From Cheilinus undulatus (Eukaryota > Chordata > Actinopteri > Labriformes > Labridae): a stretch of DNA of 64,000 nt. Position numbers and translations under genes: made by a program. Location of the stretch: contig NC_054869.1 in assembly GCF_018320785.1 (NCBI RefSeq), positions 13,650,698-13,714,697 of the forward strand. Reading direction: 5' to 3'. The notes below the pieces were generated by a model. It was not told the origin of the DNA. It saw nothing but the letters and a program-made list of their open reading frames with translations, and did no database searches. Within the stretch, counting starts at the first letter, position 1. Every line of letters starts with the position of its first letter. Shown here one piece after another: positions 57,102 through 64,000 of this stretch.

Positions 57102-58437
57102 CAGTGCCTAGGAAAAGTATTTACCCCCTCAGATGTTTTACCCTTTTATTAATTTTATAAATCAGTCATGGTCAATATCATTTGGCTTTCAGACCTGAAA
57201 AAACTCTTTAGTGTCAGAGTGGAAACAGATTTCTACAAAGTAATATCAATTAAATAAAAATATGAAATGTGAAATAAGTGACTGAATAAATATTCACACC
57301 CTTCACATCAGTATTCAGTAGATACACCTTTGGCTGCACTCACAGCACTGAGTCTGCATGAATAAGTCTTGATCAGGCTTGCACATCTGGACACTGTAAT
57401 TTTACTCCATTCTTTTGCAAAACTGCTCATGCTCTGTCAGGTAGCATGGGGACCATGTGTTAACACCCATTTTCAGGTCCAGCCACAAATTCTCTATTAG
57501 ATTGAGGTCTGGGTTTTGACTTGGCCACTCCAGAACATTCACCATGTTGTCTTTAAGCAATCTCTGTGTAGCTTTGGCTGAATGCTTTGGGTCATTGTCT
57601 TTATGGAAAATAAATATTCTCCCAAGCTGTAGTTCTCTTGCAGACTGAATAAGACTGACCTGTCCTCCAGGATTTTCTTATATTTTGCTGCATTAATTTT
57701 ACCCACTACCTTTACAAGCCCTCAGGGCTGCTGAGAAGCATCCCCACAGCATGATGCTGCGCCACTTGTCTGTTGGCCAAAAAGCATAATTTTAGTCTCA
57801 TCACACCAACAACCTTTCTTCCACTTGACCATGGACTCTCCCACAGGCTTTTTATGAACTCTAATCTGGATTTAATCTGAGTTTTCTTAAACAATGACAT
57901 TCTCATTGCCACTCATAAAGCTTTGACTTGTGAAGAACGCATGCAGCAATTGTTGTATGTAGAGTCTCTCTTATCTCAGCTGCTGAAGCTTGTAACTCCT
58001 TCAGAGTAGTCACAGGAGTCTTGGTGTCCTCTCTCTAGTCTCCTTCTTGCATGGTCTCTCAGTCTGTGAGGACTGTCTGATCTAGGCAGGTTTACACGTG
58101 CCATGTTCCTTCCATTTTTTGATGATAGATTTAACTGAACTCTGGGGGATGTTCAGTGCCTTGAAATATTTTTGTATTTGTCTTGTGACTTATACTTTTC
58201 AATTATCTGACTTGCTTGGAGTGTTCTTTTGTCTTCATGGTGTAATGGTAGCCAGGAATACTAATTGAATGGTGACTTGACCTTCCAGACATTTAGATAT
58301 CCTGTTTTCCTGAGTCATAGTGGAGATTTTTGCAAAGTTTGATAAAAAAAATCCCTCAAAGCATTCAAGAATGGACTCATGGAGTACCTGTTTTATAGCT
58401 TTATTGTTAACTTAAAAAAGGTGAAAAGTCCAGCACT
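57102..58437 (-). mobile_element. Tc1-like remnant B (minus strand), longer copy
   Basis: Left end 'cagtgcctaggaaaagtatt' after TA. On the minus strand at about 58240-58060 it reads MKTKEHSKQVR and a following helix-turn-helix region, broken by stops. In the middle (57700-57830) is the WGCFSA-type and catalytic block region. Compared with remnant A it keeps the 57310-57660 segment but lacks about 60 bases after 'agcatgatgctgc'. The right end near 58437 ('gaaaagtccagcactt') is only a faint match to the left end. Confidence 0.7.
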
Positions 58438-58771
58438 TGCATCAGGTGACCTTCTGTAAATTTGTCTAATCACATCCACAGCTGTAGAGCCAGCAGTGTT
58501 AAAACCGTATCACAGCTCACGGATAATGTTTGGTCTCAAGTTTGTCCTGCTTGTATTCTGGATGCGCAGTCACTGTCTGGTCGGTCTAATAGAAACAAGG
58601 GGAGGGATTACTGCGACAAAGCCTGAGACGAGTACATGCACGCATATAGCAGGTTTACATTCCCTCACACATGACTTCTCAGTGACACAAAAAACAATCA
58701 CTTATTTTGATCGTTTGCAGCAAGGGCACTCTGCTGAATATCAATATGAGCCTCTGTCTCCCCCTGCTCTC

Positions 58772-58775
<4 letters not shown>

Positions 58776-58812
<37 letters not shown>
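58776..58812. repeat. (CT)n microsatellite
   Basis: About 18 CT units, one interrupted. Confidence 0.95.
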
Positions 58813-58814
<2 letters not shown>

Positions 58815-59463
58815 GTGTCTCTAAATCATTGTTCCTGGTGAGAGTCCAGATCCTGTGACTGCTGGTCAGTGTGAGAACATCCCACTGAGTCTGTGAGGTG
58901 AATAATATTTGCCAGGTGCTCCTGTCAGGGACCTCTACAACCCCGACTGTTGCTCCTCGAAGGAGCTGCTCACACACCATCACTTTTTCTGACACTTCAT
59001 TATTAATGAGTGCTCGCAAACTCTCCAGGGATTTATAACACCGCCGCCTCAAGGTGAATTTTTATCAGACTTCAATGGTAATTGCCTCAGCTCTGTTCTG
59101 TCCTTTATATGGATGCTCTTAGTCTGAGAGACATTTGTCAATAAGAAAGGGAATGAAAGTCACACTGCAACAATATCCTTAAGGCTGGTGTTTGCTGTTG
59201 ATGGCTGATTATTCACATCTTTAGATGGAAGTCTGAACCAGATAGTATCAGGGCTCTGTCATACTCCCGGAGTGAAGCGTTTTAGGGTGCACCCATAGGT
59301 GTCTGTTCTATTTTCCACCTGATGCAGTTGTCATTTCTACGCCGTGTGCTCACATTGTTCGAAAAGCAAACAAAGTTACGCTCCGTGAATCCGTCTTAAA
59401 ATGAGGGTTGATTAGGTGCAAAGCTGGCAGGTGGACACAGAAAACGATTGTGCTTTGAACCCT

Positions 59464-59625
59464 TGGTTCTCAACAGTTGTAGGGGCACCCAAAAGTGGGT
59501 TGTGAAGCTATTTTTCTAGGGTCCCGGATAAGAGATGGGGATCATAAATTTTTATTGATATTGGTACCCTTATCGATAATCGTTATTGATCGGAATCCCT
59601 TCTGATACCTCTAGTGATACTTTTC
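59464..59625. repeat. fragments of two DNA-transposon-like repeats
   Basis: 'ttggttctcaacagttgt' at 59464 is the end of the MITE family at 22545-23018. From 59545, 'ttgatattggtacccttatc' and 'gataatcgttattgatcgg' resemble the 42105-42200 repeat. Confidence 0.45.
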
Positions 59626-60756
59626 TATAGTTTGATGGAAAAACAAAATGGAGACAAATATTTACACTCTGGTGGTTGTAGCTGAGTAGTGCTTGAGTTA
59701 AAAAGATTCAGTCTGTAACATATTTTATATCCCTCAAATATAAACACATACTTCATATTCACAACTGTATTTATTAAGGTTTCTCGTGAAAAAATGAATT
59801 TTCCCATTTTTATATGGCATTGAACACATCATAAAATATAGAATACAGTCGTCTAATTTACTGAGGTTACCTGAACGCATCATATTTTCCTCAGGGAAAA
59901 CTAATCGGGGGAACCCTGCTGTAGCTCATTCAGAAAGACCCCAGAAACGAGTGTCACTTGATGCATTTGGTTTCACAGCATTTGATACAGCTGTTCAAAG
60001 TGACATAAATAACTTGCACTGAAAAGTAATGGAGATGTTTAATATTTGTATGACTACATTATATCTGAGTTAAGCCTTGCAAAAAGTGTTTTATTGAATA
60101 GATTGAAAACATTGAAATTACATAAAAGCAAACAGAAAAGCTGTTCAAAATCGCCCTCTTCCTTTAAAATGCTGTTGGTTTTGAGAATCTTAATAGTGTA
60201 GGTGAAAGTCTTTTTCCAACTTGAATGCTTTATTAGAGAACAGTATACTGTGTAAATGCCCTTTGGCTATGGGCATGTACACAGTATACTCCTTTTTACA
60301 TGAAAACCTTTGGGAAGTGACTGATAGGCAGAAAAAAGGCTCTTCCATGTGTGGCATGGTGGGGTAATGGTTGGGTAATATGATTTGGTGTCAAAAAACA
60401 ATTTCAGTCAAAAGATTTTTTTTTGTGCTTTAATCCCTGCACCCACTGCTCCACTGTCAGACCACCAGAAAAGTAGACTAAGACCTAATGTTGAGTGTAA
60501 ATCCTCATCTAAGAGTGGGTTTTATCAAAAAGTTGGATTTCAGCTTAGTATGACTACTTTTGGAAGTAAGTCAGTAAATGATGATTAAACCAAGAGATTC
60601 AGTAAACTATTCTTCACTGTGCTTTGATTTGTCTTATTTAGGCTATATTATTTATGTCTTTTGTATTATGGATAGTATACTTTGGAAAACGCTCTTGTTT
60701 TCAAACACAAATGAACCTTTGGATTATTGGCAGTTAGAGCAGTAACGTAACAACTG

Positions 60757-61373
60757 CAGTGTTAATTTTGACAGCTAGTCTTTAGTCGTAGTCTTTCGAT
60801 TGAATGTATTTTAGTTTTAATCACATTTTAATCATTTCTACCCCTAGTTTTTTTTGAAGGTTTATTTTGGGCATTTTTGTGCCCCTATTTGACAGAAGAG
60901 GACAGTGGAAAGAGTTTGAAACAGGGACGAGAGCAAGGGAGACACATGCGGCAAAGTCCGCGCACATGGGGCGCACCTCAACCACTCGGCCACCTGCATC
61001 CCATGCCCCTCATAGTTTTAGTCTAGTTTTAGTCGATGGAAACTCAAAAATATTTTAGTCTAGTTTTAGTCCATAAGTATTTATTTCTTGTCTGAATCTG
61101 GTACCAAACAATGGTGGTGTGTTTTGTGCACTGGGGTCCCTGCTTTCTATAGTTGAGGCAGAATAGCTACAGATGAATTGTATTATAGATTTTGAATGTC
61201 TGTCAAAAAACTATTACACTTAGTCTCGTTTTAGCCATCTTGATGAAAACTTTCAATTAGTTTTAGTCATCAAAGATCTATTTTTGGCTTGTCTTAGTCC
61301 AGTCTTTCTCATGAAAAATGAGGCTGTCGATGACTAGTTTTAGTCATAGTTTTAGTCAAGGAAATTAACACTG
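60757..61373. mobile_element. TTTTAGTC-rich MITE interrupted by a SINE
   Basis: Inverted ends 'cagtgttaattttgac' (60757) and 'gaaattaacactg' (to 61373). The interior is full of 'gttttagtc' words in both halves. A piece of the same family also appears at the very end of the window ('gttttagtcacattttagtc', 63961). Confidence 0.65.
60856..61008 (-). mobile_element. tRNA-derived SINE nested in the MITE (minus strand)
   Basis: On the minus strand it starts 'gatgcaggtggccgagtggt', then 'tgaggtgcgcccc', a clear tRNA-type A box (GTGGCCGAGTGGTTGAGG, as in tRNA-Leu/Ser). It continues through 'gccgcatgtgtctcccttgc' and ends with 'ggggcacaaaaatgcccaaa' and 'ataaacc'. The B-box segment seems deleted. MITE sequence resumes on both sides. 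Confidence 0.75.
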
Positions 61374-61400
61374 AGCTACTGTGGATGACATGGAAACAAA

Positions 61401-61694
61401 GGCTACGTTCACACTGCAATAAAAAAAAGTGACCTAAATGTGACTTTTTGCGCACATATGACTCATATCCTTTTTTTTTTTCCTGACAGTCCGAACAGCA
61501 CACCACACTGTCAGAAAAAAAAGTCATATTGAATCTGACCTTTTTAAATCAGATTCAGGCCAGTTTCATATGTGCTTCTAAGTCAGATGTTTATCTGATC
61601 TTTTGAAACTCAACTGCAGTTTGAACAGTAAAAAAATCAGATCTGAGAAAAAAAATCAGAATGGAGCATTAAGGCCTGCAGTATAAACATAAGC
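61401..61694. mobile_element. 294-bp MITE
   Basis: Inverted ends: 'ggctacgttcacactgca' (61401) and 'tgcagtataaacataagc' (to 61694). The interior repeats 'aaatcagat' and 'gtgactttt' words. Partial copies are at 9739-9848 and 12886-12953. Confidence 0.7.
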
Positions 61695-64000
61695 GAAGTG
61701 AAATCTTTCATCTCATTTGGAGGAGATGTTGGTGTGGAATCATGAGTGCGTTCACACATTACAGAATATAGCCGTGGATTCCAGCTGAGAAAATTAGTCT
61801 ACCTGAATTACACGTTTAACCTAGGTTTAAATTATCAATGAAAGTACAGTTTTGCTCATAGAAGTTTTCATCTTGCCATTTTTATCCTTTCTGATGTTGT
61901 GGGAATGCTTCTGCAAAATAAAACTTAAATCTTCCATCAGCATGTTCGACAGTGTCCTGTGTGCATTTCAATGAAGGCGAGTAGTTAAAAGAGCCCACTG
62001 GAGTTTAGGATATAAAAAAGAAAAAAAAAACAAATCTGCCATGAAGATAGCAATACCCTAGCTGCATACAGGCTCATTTGTTAAAGGGGATCAGAGCTGA
62101 TGTTCAGATTGGTTTGATTTATGCTTCTCCCAAAACATAACTATGCATATCCAGCCACTTAATGCATCCTCTTTTTGCTCTGAACCTGGGTTTGCATTCA
62201 GACTGTGTGCTTTCAAGGTAGCAAAATGTTGACAGTATACCTTAAACCATCATATTAGGGCCCTAAAAGTTAAAAAAGCTGAAAGATCTTGAATCATCCA
62301 GGTAGCATATATAACATTTTAAGAGTTATAACAAAGTGGCTGTATGGCTCCAAATTGTTTAATAATCTTCAGCTTGTTAAAAAAACAAAAAAAAAAAAGT
62401 GGGATTAAAGGATTTAAAATAATGCGAAGCTTAGAATAAAACCAATTTATTGCCATGAGCTACTTACCTTTACATGACTCTGTCACTCTTCTTTGTCATT
62501 TCTGCTTAAGTCCTCCATGAACTGCCACTTAGAGTACGTAATGGTAGTTTTCCTGATTTCAGTGTTTGCCAGTGAAAAATAAAGGTAGCAAAATCACACT
62601 GCTGCTTTTACAGTACGAGCTCTGAATTCATCGAACCACATCCCATAACTGTAAAGTTCTCCTCCTAAACTCATGTACATTTAGTCAGCAGTTTTAGGGG
62701 TCATAAAGGTATGATGCATGCTTATGAAGGTGGGAAGGACAGTTTGCCTTTACCTCAGCCTGTGGTCTTCGGTCGGTGTTTTTTTCTCATCTCTTTGTCG
62801 TGTTTGTCAGCAGCTGCCATGACAGAGACAATGCAGCAGACGGGACGCAGCAGGTGGACAGTGAGCGTCTGAAAATACTCACTGAAACAATAACTGCTGC
62901 CAGCTTCCCAATATGAGACAAACTGGAATTTTTCCTGAAATAAATATAGTCCATTCAGCGAGAATCACACCCAGTATGTGAAAATTAACAGGACATTTGT
63001 CACATATAATACAGCAAAGAATAAACAGGAGGGATTTAAACTACATGTTAGGTATGGGGCCTCAAAACTAGTTCTGATGTCAAAAATCCTGATCAAACGT
63101 GTTTTAATGACTTTTCAGCTTAAACAACCCAACATGAACACAATGTTCTTATGCTAAACTCAGCCGATACATCATTCTGTCGTTTAAGGTCAAACATCTG
63201 AGCGAAGGGGGATCTAAAGTCATTCATGTTTCAAACCCTCCCCTCTTGGCTGCATTAAAAGTTGCTCTAAGGTTTGTAGTTTAAAGGTAGTCAAGCAGAG
63301 TACACACTGAGAGATAATTTGGCTGACATTGGGCTTGATTCTCTCCTTCTGACAAAACCAAGCAAAAGTCACGACTTTGATGTTTATGAGATAATTTTGC
63401 CAGATTTACAGAGATGTGATGTGAAGAGTAATCCAATGTGCTCTAGAGAACATCATCACATGGATTTCAAATAATAAATATAAATATCTGACAGCTCAGC
63501 ACACACTCAGTGGCGTACTGTCACATGCAGGAAACAATAGAGAATTTGGAAGAAAGCTGACACAAAAAGGGAAGCTCATCAGAACAATTCTTACTCGAAC
63601 AGAGGAGAGAAAATCATGCTAATGAGGGTGGGTCATTCTGAGTAAATGGCACTGGGGGAAAGGAAAGATAACAAATGTGAAAAAAAAGAAAATATGAAAC
63701 CTAGATTAACACTCTGTTCAAAGTATTGAGCTGAAGGAGAGAGCAACAGGCCGTGAGGAGAACCTGGTAAGAATATTGATAATGGAATGAGAAGGAGAAG
63801 GGACAAGAGCTGCACATCCCCGTGTGACACAAGGCTACAGGCAGAATTTAAAAGTAGCTAAATGACATGATGCTACACATTGTGGCTTGCACTACCATGT
63901 CTGTGATCTGCCTATGAATCCAAGGAAGAACCATTTTTTTATTCAGCCATCACCAAGTTAGTTTTAGTCACATTTTAGTCCAGTCCACCCTTCACAGTTT
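61695..64000. other. dtx1 intron, no recognised features
   Basis: AT-rich, with no clear gene or repeat except the final 40 bases, which resemble the TTTTAGTC MITE. The ORF at 63633-63830 (minus) is not a known family. Confidence 0.5.

Larger units (their letters stand above)
40919..64000 (+). other. dtx1: dtx1 intron 1 (partial, >23 kb)
   Basis: No sequence encoding the second WWE half (the RPVRRN...SSAPGKG region) is readable downstream, so the first intron extends beyond the window. It holds most of the transposons listed below. Stretches without listed features (such as 54125-56574 and 61695-64000) show no recognisable gene; only low-complexity and unclassified DNA is seen. Confidence 0.7.

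Noticed and set aside
40919..64000. Second dtx1 coding exon
   Set aside because: Looked for the conserved RPVRRN/SSAPGKG segment on the plus strand and did not find it, so it must lie beyond the window.

Overview
The window is vertebrate nuclear DNA and most likely comes from a teleost fish. The genes are split into exons with GT-AG introns and encode vertebrate-specific proteins. The space between them is packed with fish-type interspersed repeats: Tc1-like transposons, hAT-like elements, tRNA-derived SINEs and LINE tails. I see no bacterial, viral or organellar features.

Four protein-coding loci can be read. (1) At 2500-2825 on the minus strand is the first coding exon of a synapsin gene, probably syn1; the rest of the gene lies before base 1. 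(2) At 11443-15568 on the plus strand is a complete five-exon vestigial-like 4 gene (vgll4l type, 267 aa) with both TDU motifs that bind TEAD. (3) At 25005-34433 on the plus strand is a complete ten-coding-exon sodium/phosphate cotransporter gene, slc20a1 (PiT-1, 635 aa), with a TATA-like promoter and a noncoding first exon near 23.6-23.76 kb. (4) At 40660-40918 on the plus strand is the first coding exon of a Deltex gene (dtx1-like), carrying the start of the WWE region. Its first intron fills the rest of the window, more than 23 kb.

Layout: 1-3.5 kb synapsin 5' end; 3.5-11.1 kb intergenic with a Tc1 scrap and a hAT-like element with target-site duplications; 11.1-16 kb vgll4l; 16-23.6 kb intergenic with a LINE fragment, a SINE and MITEs; 23.6-34.7 kb slc20a1, with a degenerate tandem array in intron 3 and a deleted Tc1 copy in intron 4; 34.7-39.2 kb intergenic with a Tc1 copy and a MITE; 39.2 kb to the end, dtx1 promoter, 5' UTR, first coding exon and intron 1. 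That intron holds a 20-unit 26-bp minisatellite, a nearly complete Tc1 transposon inserted beside an older Tc1 remnant, a mutually complementary pair of deleted Tc1 copies and a SINE nested in a MITE.

The genes do not form one pathway: synapsin organises synaptic vesicles, Vgll4 represses TEAD/YAP transcription, PiT-1 imports phosphate and Deltex modulates Notch. The synapsin-vgll4 adjacency recalls SYN2-VGLL4 on human chromosome 3 and looks like conserved or paralogous synteny. I found no convincing new biological system; the most interesting items are repeat structures and a few candidate regulatory features.
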